Below, in pieces: positions 1 to 12,739 of a DNA stretch of 64,000 bases. The translations under genes and the position numbers were made by a program. This DNA comes from Tipula vernalis (Eukaryota > Arthropoda > Insecta > Diptera > Tipulidae): contig OY282558.1 in assembly GCA_958295665.1 (NCBI GenBank), forward strand, positions 49,049,389 to 49,113,388, given 5' to 3'. Under the pieces are notes generated by a model that saw only the letters and a list, made by a program, of their open reading frames with translations, had not been told where the DNA came from and did not search any database. Position 1 is the first letter of the stretch, and each line of letters starts with the position of its first letter.

Positions 1-843
1 TATGCGATTTACTATAACAATCTTTGTTGGCACCCGTTGATTTAATACCGTCAATTTTCGAAAAAAATAATTTTAAAAATTTTCGGTCGCTTTTTTCTTG
101 TTCTTCATGCATCGCTTGCATTCTGTCGAACATTCGGTCCTGCAATTTACTGAATATTTCGAAATATTCTTCCTTTTCTTTTTTTTTGCTTCTTTTTACA
201 GGAGGCGAAGATACTTTATCTTTAGAAGCACAAGGTACAGCAGCTGACAATGACGGCGTAGAAGAATCGAAAGCTAAAATATTTAACAAATAAATATACA
301 TTAACAAAAACATAATTATATATTATTTTAATTCTTACCTTCTAAAAGCGGGGTACTTGAGGGAGAGATGGTTGCTCCATTGTCGTTTGTTTTGGTGGCC
401 GATTCTTTCAATCTCATTTTTGTAGTGTCCACTAGAAAATTTTGAGGAACTGAAAATTTGTTTCTTTTCCCCCATAATTCGGCCATTTCCTCGTCGTAAA
501 TAGTTTTTACTGCCCCTCCTGTACCGCTTTATTGAAGTTCCAGACGTTGGCCGCTGTATTTTCTCCGCAAGCTCTCAAATTTAATTTTTATTTGCCCTTC
601 ATCTTTATATTGAAAAGCATCGGCAATTTTTTTATAAATTCCGACGCTACTAATTTGATGCGAATCAAACATTTCATTAACCTATAATATAAACAGAATA
701 ATAAAATTAAATATGATATATATAATATTTTTGTATGTCTATATATTTACATTTATGTCTATTGCTTTCCGTAACATATTTTTAATTTCCTCGTCGGTCC
801 ACTTCAAACCCCGAGTTTTTTTTTGGAGATTTTCTTGTTCCAT
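1..843 (-). pseudogene. Myb/SANT-like (Harbinger-type) DNA-binding protein gene, three exons, left end cut by window
   Basis: Three exons can be read on the minus strand: 843-751, 681-339 and 273 to the window edge. The introns are 69 and 65 nt with GT..AG ends (donors GTAAAT and GTAAGA), and codon phase is kept across both. Exon 1 begins at an ATG and encodes the start of a Myb/SANT-like domain with the motif WTDEEIKNMLRKAIDIN. Exon 2 continues it (IYKKIADAF, IKIKFESLRRKY, YDEEMAELWGKR). Exon 3 is rich in Lys, Glu and Met and looks like a coiled coil, usual at the C-terminus of these proteins. Such proteins are the second protein of Harbinger transposons and also occur as host genes. An in-frame TAA at 531-529 in exon 2 breaks the frame, while everything around it stays in frame, so it is either a young pseudogene or a sequence error. 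No nuclease ORF is visible; it would lie beyond the left edge. Confidence 0.65.
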
Positions 844-1006
844 TTTCCTAGTTTGCAAAACGAATAACTTAAATTGAATTGAAATGTCAAAAAAAGAATA
901 CACTGCCAATAAATTACAATGTTAAAAATATAATTTGATACATGTATTATATTTTTGATAGCTAGTATAATGAAATATTATAATAAACTATTATGCTATC
1001 AACTTC

Positions 1007-1076
1007 GGGTTTCCATCATAATAGTATAATAGTATAATACTATTATGCTATTATTATACTACGACGATGGAAACCC
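1007..1076. repeat. 70-bp imperfect palindrome
   Basis: The ends are a perfect 11-bp inverted repeat (GGGTTTCCATC and GATGGAAACCC), enclosing TA-rich arms that also pair. It lies about 165 bp upstream of the Myb/SANT-like ATG, so it may be the terminal inverted repeat region of the element that carries that gene. The opposite end is outside the window, so this cannot be confirmed here. Confidence 0.55.
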
Positions 1077-1080
1077 AGTA

Positions 1081-2039
1081 TAAAACAGAATAATATTATT
1101 GCCGTCTTACTTTGGTAAAAGTTACTCCTATTCTAACAGGAATGAAATTCTGCCCAAAGTAAAAGCCAAGAACAATTTTTTTTTTTTTTTTTTTACTTTC
1201 AACAGTTGGTACCAAGCCAATTTTTATTAAATATAATTATTATTTAGAATTTTAACAAGTACAATATAGTGATAACAAGAGAATTGTTATTTAATACCAA
1301 CTCATAAAACCAAACAGATTTAATATATTTACTTTTATTTATTTATATTGACTTATTCATTTACATATATTTTGGTACATCCTATTTTGAGCGTATGAGC
1401 TCATTCACAATAAAGTGTACCAAAAGTGGTGGGTATTTGAAATAATTAAAAAATTGGCTTGTTGGTTCAGCAATTTTCACCATTTACCTAATTCATTTTC
1501 AGAAGCCCAAAATCACCAGAAAACACCATTCACACAAAGAAAATTTTCTTAATCGGCTGCAAATTAGCTCGTAAATATAAAAATATTGGAGTACATCCTC
1601 GATTTTTGATTAAAATTCCACAAATCAATAAAATTTTGAAAACTCAATATACCTCGAAAATTTGCCGGATACCAATTCTCAAATTTAAATTCTTCAATTA
1701 GCCCCTAACAATCAGCCCTCATCCAGAAAAGCTGCATGCCTTTTACTTTTTTTTCCAAGGGTTTTTCTATCCTTCATTTTATTCGGTTGAGCAGCACCGA
1801 TCATTGATTGGATCGATTGTAGCATTTCGCCATTTTAGTAAAAAATTTCGGAGAAATTATGAAAACAATAATATATACAACCAACTGACTCGAAAGTCAA
1901 AGGCTATTACTCCAGTGGCAAACACCACCCAACTACGGTAAGAAGAGAATTTTTCTATACCTATTTCTCAGTGGAATGAAATCATTGATTCCGGAATGAA
2001 AATGCACGGCACTGCCGTTGCAAAATTAGCAGACTACAT
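1081..2039. other. AT-rich stretch without recognisable gene
   Basis: It holds a poly-T run near 1178-1195 and a short inverted repeat (TACTTTGG near 1109, CCAAAGTA near 1154). I see no coding signal. Confidence 0.5.
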
Positions 2040-2167
2040 ATGCCTTCAAACATATGTATATCTACACTCTTACCGAAGCAAAATCATATAATAAAAATAA
2101 AAGAAACAAAAAAAAATTTTTTTACACAATTCATACCACATATATGTATGTATATACGTATATATAC

Positions 2168-4088
<1,921 letters not shown>

Positions 4089-4565
4089 ACATAGGTATAG
4101 GCCCTATACTATAGGGCAATACATAGATGTGACATGAAAATACCTGTATAACGATCCCGTTAATATTTTATTTTGTACACGTTTCTCCTTGTTCAAATTT
4201 TAAACATCAAACGAGAAACCCGTCTTATGCTAAATGAATTCATATTTCACTTCTAAAACACTCAAAATTAATTAAATTATTATTATATATTAATTCAAAT
4301 TAATTCTGAATCACACACACTGCACTTTTAGTCACAGAATTTATCTTTTCTATATAATCACTACATATGAAATTAATTAAAAACACAAAATCATACGCGA
4401 AATTAATCAATTAAGCAAAAAAACTACATTACGTGATTCAAACAAACCTACTATAACACACTTTAAACAAAAACAATCAATCACAATTTTAATTATTAAA
4501 ATTTAATAAACACAATTACACAAAACTAATAACACAATTTTAAATTTAATATTTAATAAAAATTC

Positions 4566-4616
4566 CACTTACGGAGTCAGACAAAAACACGTCCATCTCC
4601 ATCAAGCGTTCATCGC
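4566..4616 (-). other. Exon-like motif with splice donor, copy 1
   Basis: On the minus strand an ATG at 4602-4600 opens ten codons (MEMDVFLSDS), directly followed by a consensus donor GTAAGTG at 4572-4566. A short upstream ATG-stop (Met-Asn-Ala) precedes it. The same 51 bp recurs at 45303-45353, donor included, with only a few substitutions. The sequence beyond the donor is AT-rich and barely alike between the copies. It may be the first exon of a mobile element or of a dispersed gene family; I do not recognise it. It abuts the truncated end of the retrotransposon starting near 4625. Confidence 0.5.
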
Positions 4617-4624
4617 ACCATCAA

Positions 4625-6035
4625 AATTTCATTGTGGTTTTGATAACATACCTGCAAAAGTACTTAAAGATCTTAACAGCTCGCTATCATTACCACTATC
4701 TCTGATATTTAATGCGTCTCTGAAGAGTGGTGTATTTCCGTTGGTATGGAAAAAGTCAATTATAATTCCCATTTTTAAATCCGGAAAACGGAGCAACATT
4801 AAAAATTATCGTGGCATATCTATATTATCATCAATTCCAAGATTATTTGAGCTTATTATTTCTGATTATTTGTATTTTAATGTTAAACCTTTATTATCAC
4901 TTCAACAACATGGATTCGTCAGGCATCGTTCTACCACTACAAATCTTTTAAGTTTAACATCTAAAGTATTCAGTGCCTTTGACTCTAAATGTCAGCTTGA
5001 TGTGGTTTTCACTGATTTTGCGAAAGCATTTGACCCACCTCAGTTTGAGTTACTTCTTGCCAAACTGGACAGATTTGGAGTGAGTAAATTGTTTTTGGAT
5101 TGGATTGGATCGTATCTGCTTGATCGAAAGCAGGTAGTTTAAATTAACGGGTCTACATCTAAGATGATTGACGTTCATTCTGGAGTGCCTCAGGGCTCCC
5201 ACCTGGAACCTGTATTATTTAATGTCTTCATCAATGAAATTGCTTCTTTGTTTCAGTACTGCGACTGTGAATTATATGCAGATGACTTGAAGATATCAAG
5301 AAGTGTATGTAGCCCGCAGCAATGTAATGAAATGCAGAGTGATCTTGATTTGCTGTATAAATGGTCAGTTATGAATAAATTGAACTTAACAGTTATTCTT
5401 CATCAATATCTTTTTGGCAATCACCAGCTAGAACGATCCACAATCAATTAAAATTTTGTATTGTTCCATTGTTCGGTCTAATTTGGAATACGCGTCGATT
5501 ATTTGGGATCCTGCTTACAATATTTATATCGATAGATTTGAACGAATACAGAAGCAATTTATTATTTACTATCTTCATAAATTGAATTGGCCATTTGTTC
5601 CGAACCTTCCAATGTGGCTGAATAAAAAGAATTTGCCATCCTACGGTGACCGCTGTAGAATTGCTGATTTGGATTCACTGCTTGTAAGACGTAGATGTGC
5701 TGCTTCAACATTCATCGCTGATCTGCTTAACAGTTCGATTGACTTCCCTAAACTACTTGTAAAGATTGATATTCATGTGCCCTGTAAACCTACTCGGATT
5801 AGGAATTTTATATATTTGCCGACATTTAAATCTAATTACACACATAATTCTCCGGTCCCGGCGATTTGTCGACAATTTAATTGTAATTTTGATGTGTTTG
5901 ATTTTAATATTTCTAAAGGTTCTTTTAAAAAATTAATAAAAACTAAATTGTAAAATTGAAAAATAAAATTGTAATCAAAAAAGGATTTTTATCCCGTTGA
6001 TGGTAAATAAATAAATAAATAATAAATAATAAATT
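4625..6035 (+). mobile_element. 5'-truncated non-LTR retrotransposon (CR1/Jockey-like group)
   Basis: It begins inside the reverse transcriptase and ends in a TAAATAAATAA-type tail (about 6003-6035). It resembles, at protein level, the larger element at 19204-23430: both end in a C-terminus containing VFDFN and share the RT wording around QHGF..RST. 5' truncation and a simple A-rich tail are normal for target-primed reverse transcription. Confidence 0.85.
4629..5953 (+). pseudogene. Reverse transcriptase C-terminal half, broken
   Basis: The first frame (about 4629-5142) covers RT motifs from GFDNIPAKVL through YRGI, QHGFVRHRSTTT and VVFTDFAKAFD, which holds the first catalytic Asp. A TAA at 5140-5142 interrupts it. 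The second part (5164-5451) has SGVPQGSHLEP and the catalytic ELYADDLKI, then loses homology. The third part (5456-5953) is the thumb and C-terminal tail (SNLEYASIIWDP, GDRCRI, VFDFNISKGSF). A piece between the second and third parts is deleted. No endonuclease remains, so it cannot move by itself. Confidence 0.85.
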
Positions 6036-8149
6036 TGACGATACTGAATTCTGTTACTCATATACGATTTAAACTAAAATATACAAACTATTTGGAGAAA
6101 CCCTCATCGATTTTTTTAATGGAGTTGCTGGTAGATTCAATTAGATTTGTCGTCGTTGCTCTTTTTGGCATAATATAATCTAAAACAAAAGCCTATAAAT
6201 AAATTTTGCAATAAAACTTCAATGCCATTGCAATTAATCATTAAACCGTAAATGAATTGGATACAAATCATAAAATATCGCGCAAAATGATATTATAATA
6301 ATGGGCGACCTCTACCCTGATATTACATTAATCTGCTGTAAAACACAATTCACTTATTTTATTTTTAGTTTTTCTGTAACGTTAACTAATTACGTCAACA
6401 ATACAAGATTTGTTTCATAAAATTTTGCTCAAGGGATGGAATTCAATCTAAACCATGTGTTTTACCGCATGTACAAGAAGTAACGAATGTTTCAAGGAAA
6501 AATCACAAGTAAATGTTGTCTTAAATGCGGTTGGAGTATACAACTATACCTATATGTTAAGAACACAACATTTTTTTTTATGATTACCTCAATCTGGATT
6601 TATTATAAGATAAAAAAATGATTGTTCTTAAATCATGTTCTTGTTGAGTAGAATCATGATTTAGCATCGTTTGATCGCTAATGAGATGAAAATTTACTCC
6701 ACTCGAATAATTTTTTTTTTAATGAAACGAAACGACAACTTTTTTAGATCCTGGATGGATGGAAATGCGAAGTAATGAGACTTGAAATATGACTGTATAT
6801 AACTATAACCTACATAGCTAATATATATTTACTCGTATACCTCTAGTTTATGACATTTTCCAAGGTTTTTCCAACGAACTCATTAAAATACAATAACCAG
6901 GAATCGATGAGAGTGTCAAAAGTAGAAAGTAATGCGTTCGCTATTACACTTTGCATGTGCATTCATTTAGAGTAGACACACATATGTTAATACGAGATGA
7001 CAGTTTGTGTTATTGAACTAAAATCGACTAAAATTGGACATAATACATAGTTTTGTACTGTGGACTTGTTGAGGAAAAGTTCACTGTCAATGTTGCAAAT
7101 CTTGTCTTACAGTAAAAAAATTATTTTATAAATTGCAATTATTTTATTGCTTGTAAACTAATTTTCGACAAATCATTTTGATTGACGTGCTACATAAAAT
7201 TTTTATGTGTGTGCACGACGGTATTTTACAATTTAAAGAACAATAAAATTGCCATATTTAAAACAATTGTTTTTAGAGTTTTACTAAAAAAAAAAAACTT
7301 TAAATGTTTCACTTCCTAGAAAGTGCCGTTAAAAAAATTTAGAAAGGGTCCTTCATTACTTGATTTTTGCATAGCATTCTTAGTATCATTTTTTTTATAG
7401 GTTTGGTTAATATCCGAAATTATCCGCAACTTGCCATTCTACTTTCAATAATATGTGACTTATGACATATAACTACGGAAACCAAATCTAACTACATATA
7501 AAAATAGTGACGGTTATTTACAAAACCGGTTTATTGTGCATCCCCCGACCACAAGAAGTGAAGGTTCAGATCCTTTATAATCTGTCTAGCATTGTGCCAT
7601 ACGAGAGCTGAACTACAGTTACTCGTGTTAAAGGTGTTAAAAATTATAATGAAGCAGTCAAATAATACCCGGTTGCACAAAAAAAGAACTAACCGCTTGT
7701 TAAATATTATTTCCTCTCTTTTTTTCATTTACGAAATTGACATTTGTCAATGAAACAAACTCATTGCAGGCTTCGATTAAATTTTTCTTTTACGCACGCA
7801 TGTTGTAACGGGCAAATTAAATATTTTACTGTCCAATTGCTAACAAATAAATTTTTACTAAAGAAGAAATTTTTCTTTGTAAAAAGATAATCGTCTCACA
7901 ATTTCAAACAAGAAGAAAGGGGTGCTAATAATGTTCTATTGGAGGTTTAGTCGTGTTTTGTGCAAACAGGCATAGGAAAAATATTATTAAATCAGATTTG
8001 ATGGTTCAAATTTTATGCCCTCTGCAGAGGTATTTAGGTAATAAAATATGAAAATTGAAGGAGAACATTTGATGTCCACTAAACCAAAAACATATGTTCA
8101 TTACTCTCTATCGATAACCCTCTGTGGTTGGCGTATATGATAAGATACC
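6036..8149. other. AT-rich intergenic DNA
   Basis: I see no convincing coding region, RNA gene or element ends over these two kilobases. The reading frame at 7531-7728 (minus) has no recognisable motif. Confidence 0.4.
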
Positions 8150-8260
8150 ACGAAAAGTTTTTTTTTTTTTTTTTAAATATGTGTCTCGGCTAAAATTTTC
8201 GGAAATTTTAATTTCATCGCGAAAAAATTATTCATAACACTAAACAAGCCTAGGTTCATC
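8150..8260 (+). repeat. Dispersed inverted-repeat family, copy 1
   Basis: The segment contains GTGTCTCGGCTAAAATTTT, preceded by ACGAAAAG and a T-run and followed by a TTTCATCGCGAAAAA box. Related segments occur at about 11115-11215 (same orientation) and, reverse-complemented, at 12165-12240 and 13905-14025. These look like terminal arms of one old DNA-transposon family. Confidence 0.55.
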
Positions 8261-8488
8261 GCGAAAAATATTGCGTAGTTCATAACGTATATAATGAATT
8301 TTTGGCTTCAACTGAAGCCCCGTTGGTATGAGGAGAATATTTCACTTCGAATACGGACGAAAGAATTGTGGTGAATGATTCACTGCCAATGAAAGTACAG
8401 TAGGACAGCAATTCAACTGGAACTCTTCAAAATTTTAAAGTTAGGTAATATATTTTGTTTTCCTTTTAAGAAAGGTTTTTGTTACTTG

Positions 8489-9557
8489 TAAGGGTTTCCA
8501 ATAAATGTTTATTTCATTGTAAAGACGAAGGTATACCGGCCGCCACGGCTACGCTTGTAGAACCATATCCCTTTCATGAAATTTTCCATGACCAATTTGC
8601 ACATTTGCGGCTGTATATTCCTCGACAACTTCACGAATTCCATCTTTAAGGTCTTGAATCGATTGTGGAGCATTGGCATAGACCTTATCTTTCACGTGGT
8701 TCAAAAGAAAAAAGTCTAAAGGTGTTAAATCACAAGATCTCGGTGGCCAATTGTGATCACCTCTTTGAGAAATAATACGGTCAGGAAACTTTTCTTGTCA
8801 AATTGCGATTGTTTCGTTGCTTGTGTGGCACGTAGAGCCGTCTTGCTGAAAATAAACGTCGTCCACATCAATATCTTCCAATTTCGGCCATAAAAAATCA
8901 TTAATCATAGCTCGGTAGCGCAATCCATTCACCGTAACAGTTGCACCAGCCTCATCACCAATCGCACCGCCAGCCCAAAAACCGCACTAAACAGTGACAC
9001 GTTTGACGATGGAGAGACTTTTTAACAATCATTCTTGGATTTTCTGAGCCCCCAAATGCGACAATTCTGCTTATTAACGTAGCCTCCGAGGTGAAAATGG
9101 GCCTCATCACCGAAGATGATTTTTTGATGAAAATCCAGATCATTTTGATGCATTTGAAGGACCCAATCAGCTAAGATACGACGTTTATGGTGATCGACCG
9201 GCTTGAGTTCTTGTGTTAAATGGACTGTAAAAGCCTTAAGACCTAAGTATTTATGCAAAATACGGTGTAATGTCGTTTGTGGAATGTTTAATTCCAAATA
9301 TCGACGAGGAATCGACAAACCTGAGTTTTCTTCAACACTACGGGCTACAGCAGCAATATTCTCAGTTGTTTCTGAGCGACGCACACGGTTTCGATTCTTC
9401 ACATCACTAACTTGTCCCAACAGCTCAAATTTTTCCAGCAGTTTCACTATTGCCGGCTTGTCAAATGTCAAAAGATGACAGCTTCAAAATTGACAGCTGC
9501 CCAAAAAGCAGGCTATTCAAAATGAAATCTCTTATTGAAAAACTCTGTACTAAAATT
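8489..9557 (-). mobile_element. Degenerate Tc1/mariner-superfamily element (DD41D type)
   Basis: The short terminal repeats are imperfect. On the minus strand the 5' end reads TTTTTCAATAAGAGATTTCATT near 9548-9527, and the plus strand has the related GTTTCCAATAAATGTTTATTTC near 8494-8515. Between them lies a broken transposase gene. The exact ends and TA duplications are uncertain. Confidence 0.6.
8560..9471 (-). pseudogene. Mariner-like transposase, DD41D spacing, broken
   Basis: On the minus strand the part from 9471 has an HTH region (PQTTLHRILHKYLGLKAF) and the first Asp in IIFGDEAHFHLGGYVNKQ. The usual start of the protein is missing. The frame is lost near 9025. The C-terminal half reads on to about 8560 with YFQQDGSTCHTS (second Asp), NWPPRSCDLTPLDFFL (third Asp) and a TGA inside the spacer. 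I count 41 residues between the second and third Asp, the spacing reported for the rosa-like DD41D group, though several insect families share this general look. Confidence 0.75.
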
Positions 9558-9653
9558 GTGACAGATAACTCGTAGTAACGTTATATGAATTTCGTCAGAA
9601 GGTCTATTATAAAAGTTAGAAATAAACCATCAGTATATCGCCTATAGCGCCAA

Positions 9654-9792
9654 TCACAGAGATTACCTCTAAGATTGGGGATCTGGCATGTAATGGCCCC
9701 TTATATCATCTATAGCGGCAAATGCAATTTTTTTTCGCTATTTTAAGTGGCCATCACAGTGCAGTTATCAACCTTAGGAGCAATCTCTGTGA
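9654..9792. repeat. Small fold-back (MITE-like) element
   Basis: CACAGAGATTACCTCTAAG near 9655 pairs with CTTAGGAGCAATCTCTGTG near 9774, matching at 16 of 19 positions. The inside is AT-rich with no coding signal, and no clear target duplication was seen. Confidence 0.45.
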
Positions 9793-10049
9793 ACGGGGCA
9801 AAGAAAGTCGGGGGTGAGGGAGGGGAGGGGTTTCATCTAAAGAAGCCGCCAATTTTTTATTTTCATTATGTATTATAAAACTTGATTCATTTTATAGACC
9901 TAAAATAAATTAAATAATATTAAATATTTAATTTAGAATTTTACATTTCGAAATTCATCTATCAGAATGTAATAGCATATAGATGGTTTCTCCGCTTCCC
10001 TTCTGAAAATTTCGGATGTCAAAGTGCACCTGGCACCAATCACTGAAAA

Positions 10050-10545
10050 AGTCGATGAAATGTTAAAAAAAAACAAATTGAGGTGTGGCCAACAAACGAC
10101 TTTCTTTTACGAACAGCGAATTTTGAGAAACTTATTATGCAAATTTTTTGCAAACTTAAGATTTTTTTTATTTTTTATTTTCGTCATGTTTTTCGTAAAC
10201 CTTATACTTTTTGAGACATTTGCAAAATAAATTTTCTGACCCAAGATAGTGGCCAATTCCGGTTGCTCGATTTGAAGTAAAATGCACTGGGACCTCCCAA
10301 TTTATCAAAAAAGTTTAAATCTGAAGTTACAGTTCGATTGGTGGTTCGATTAGAAACCATATGGGCTGTAGAGAGGACACAGAATGACAGACTGATATAT
10401 TGAAAAACTGACAGACTGACAGACACCATTTCGCACTCAGAGGACCTGAAAATAGATAAATCTCCAAAAATCTCAAGGTCCAAAATGTTCATGATAATTA
10501 TACTTTATTTTTTACTTACATAAAAAAAAGTAAACAGCCGTAACA
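10050..10545 (+). repeat. Old dispersed repeat, copy 1
   Basis: This shares ordered blocks with 12740-13190: a GCAAAATAAATTTTCTG-type box, GGCCAATT, a run of GACAGAC words, GACACC..TTCG, and an AAAGTAAA-type end. The copies are diverged and non-coding. They flank the mariner wreck between them. Confidence 0.4.
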
Positions 10546-10650
10546 TTACTGAGGAATTAAATATCGATAACAAACTAGTTGTAAACTATTTGTGTAAGGG
10601 TGGATATCGGCGAAAAATTTGATTGAGCGAATTTCCATCAGCGAATCACA

Positions 10651-10963
10651 TTTGCTGCGTTCCATTTGACGTGGCAAAGTACAAATAAGTACTTGATAGT
10701 AGATGGTAAATGGAACGCAGAAAATTAGTTGCGAAAATAAAATTTAATTTAAAAAAATTTACATGCAACATGGAAAGTTGGAAAATTAATTATTAATTTG
10801 AAAACTGATCAGCCATTACTTACCGATTAGTTGTACTAAATATTCTGGTAACGAAGTCGCCATAAAATCAAAAAGCAAACTACTCATAAAATTTAGCAAC
10901 AGTAGCTCCGTACAGTCAGAAGTACTTGTGTGTGCTTTGCCACGTTAAATGGAACGCAGCAAA
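10651..10963. mobile_element. MITE family 1, copy 1 (about 313 bp)
   Basis: The ends are TTTGCTGCGTTCCATTT and AAATGGAACGCAGCAAA, part of inverted repeats of roughly 45 bp (GTGGCAAAGTAC.. and ..CTTTGCCAC). A third AAATGGAACGCAG lies inside near 10710. A second copy at 11837-12146 is alike over its whole length. There is no coding capacity. It sits inside the mariner transposase gene. Confidence 0.85.
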
Positions 10964-11250
10964 TGAAACACAATGAAATCGACCCATTTTTGAAGCAAAT
11001 CATTACTAGTGATGAAAAATGAGTAAAATACGAGAATGCGTTCAAAAACTATAATGGTCAAAGAAAGGTGATCCACCAGTCGATGACATCAAAGCAAGGA
11101 TGGACGTATGAGAAGATAGCACGAAATTTTCATCGTGAAAAGGCTTTTTTTTCAAAATATGTGTATTGGCTAAGTTTTAAGGAAATTTTCATTCCATCCA
11201 GAAAAAAATATTCAAAACTCCTAACCAAACGGTATATTCAGTAAAGAAAG

Positions 11251-11758
11251 TAATTCCTTTAGACACAAAATATGTATATTAATAGTGAATAAACCGTAAA
11301 CGGTCAAATTTCAATTTCTAAATTTTTGGCGCCGATCTTAGAGATGTCCCTCTAAAATGACGAATGGTATGCGACTTTTCAACACTTATGCAATTAGAAG
11401 GAATCTGCTCTCATTAAGAAATCAAGGGGATTAAGTGTGAAAATGAACCGCACGTAAATGTATTACGAACCACAATACTTACAATGAAACACGGCCAATT
11501 TCGAATTTTTTGCGCAGATCTCAGAGATATCCCGTTGAAATGACCCTCATTAGGAAATCACGGTGATTTTCACTATTAATCCATGTGATTTTTTTACGAG
11601 GGCAGTTTTTTCTAATTGCATAAGTGTTGAGAAGTTGGATACCATACGTCATTCCAGGGGCACATCACTGAGATAGGCGTAAGAAATTTAGATATTGAAA
11701 TTTGACCGCTTAGTGTTTTTCCACTATAAATGTATATATTTTGTGTTCAAAGGAATTA
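11251..11758. mobile_element. Fold-back element with about 150-bp arms
   Basis: The left arm TAATTCCTTTAGACACAAAAT..GGTCAAATTTCAAT..CAACACTTATGCAATTAGAA pairs with the right arm ending at 11758. The loop contains a further partial inverted copy (GCGCAGATCTCAGAGATATC near 11510). Non-coding. Confidence 0.7.
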
Positions 11759-11836
11759 TCAATAAATATTTATTTTACTATAATGCTCATAAATCTTAAT
11801 CAATTTCTTTACAATTATTTTTCGGGCTGAACATAC

Positions 11837-12146
11837 TTGCTGCGTTCCATTTGAAGTGGCAAAGTACAAATAAGTACTTGGGAGTAGATGGTAAATGGAA
11901 CGCAGAAAATTAATTGTGAAAATAAAAATTAATTTAAAAAATTTACGTACAACATGGAAAGTTGGAAAATTAATTATTAATTTGAAAACTGATTAGCCAT
12001 TTCTTACCGATTAATTGTACTAAATATTCTTGTAACGAAGTCGCCATAAATTCAAAAAGCAAACTACTTATAAAATTTAGCAAGAGTAGCTGCGTGCAGT
12101 CAGAAGTACTTGTGTGTACTTTGCCACATTAAATGGAACGCAGCAA
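11837..12146. mobile_element. MITE family 1, copy 2 (about 310 bp)
   Basis: Same ends (TTGCTGCGTTCCATTT / AAATGGAACGCAGCAA) and internal order as the copy at 10651-10963, with scattered substitutions. It lies inside the fold-back element at 11105-12251, so it arrived after that element or moved with it. Confidence 0.85.
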
Positions 12147-12739
12147 CTGTTTCGTTAAGAATTTAGCTTACCCGAGAAAATTTTTGGCCGAGACACATAA
12201 TTTGAAAAAAAGCCTTTTCGGGATGAACATTTCGTACTAACTTCTCATATGTAGGATTGACGCCCTTTAAGGCTGTACTGTGTACATGATGGGATTGAAA
12301 CAGAACGGTATATTATGAGGTTCTAGAAATCTCTACTGTCAGCAATTAACTAGATTGCAGCGAGCAATTAAAAAAATCGTCCAGAATCGATGAACAGAAA
12401 GGGTGTTGTCTTCCATCATGACAACGCCAGACCATACACGTCTTTGATGACCCGGCAAAAATTGAGAGAACTTGGCTGAGAAGCTTTAATGCATTCGTCG
12501 TATAGCCCGGACCTTGCACTCTCTGACTACTGTTTGTTTCGATCTCTGCAAAACCCCATTGATGGTCTAAAGTTGGTTTCAAAAAGGGCTATGAAAATAA
12601 CTTGGCCAAGTTTTTCTCTTATGAAACACAGAAGTTCTACACCAAAAGGTCTTAAATAATAATGAACAATATATACTTAAATAATGATATGACGAGGAGA
12701 TATGATCGCTATTAAAACTACAACATGGGAATGACTTTT

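Larger units (their letters stand above)
11105..12251. mobile_element. Fold-back element inserted in mariner, hosting two others
   Basis: Left arm: TATGAGAAGATAGCACGAAAT near 11107, then TTCATCGTGAAAAGGC, a T-run and TATGTGTATTGGC. Right arm: the same order on the other strand ending CTTCTCATATG at 12241-12251. The arms belong to the family also seen at 8150 and 13905. Inside lie an independent fold-back (11251-11758) and a MITE (11837-12146). Confidence 0.6.
10600..12640 (+). mobile_element. Mariner (DD34D) remnant interrupted by nested elements
   Basis: Three separated pieces read in order as one mariner transposase. Piece 1 (about 10608-10650) has NLIERISISESH. Piece 2 (10964 to about 11125) has EIDPFLKQIITSDEK, with the first catalytic Asp. 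Piece 3 (about 12281-12640) has YYEVLE, YCQQLTRLQRAI, FHHDNARPYTS (second Asp) and SYSPDLALSDYCLF (third Asp). I count 34 residues between the second and third Asp, as in classical mariners. A MITE sits between pieces 1 and 2, and a composite of fold-back elements between 2 and 3. Frameshifts and stops make it dead. Confidence 0.75.

Noticed and set aside
7500..7730. Possible MITE around CCGGTTTATTGTGC and CCCGGTTGCAC
   Set aside because: The inverted match is too short and offset to support an element; it could be chance.
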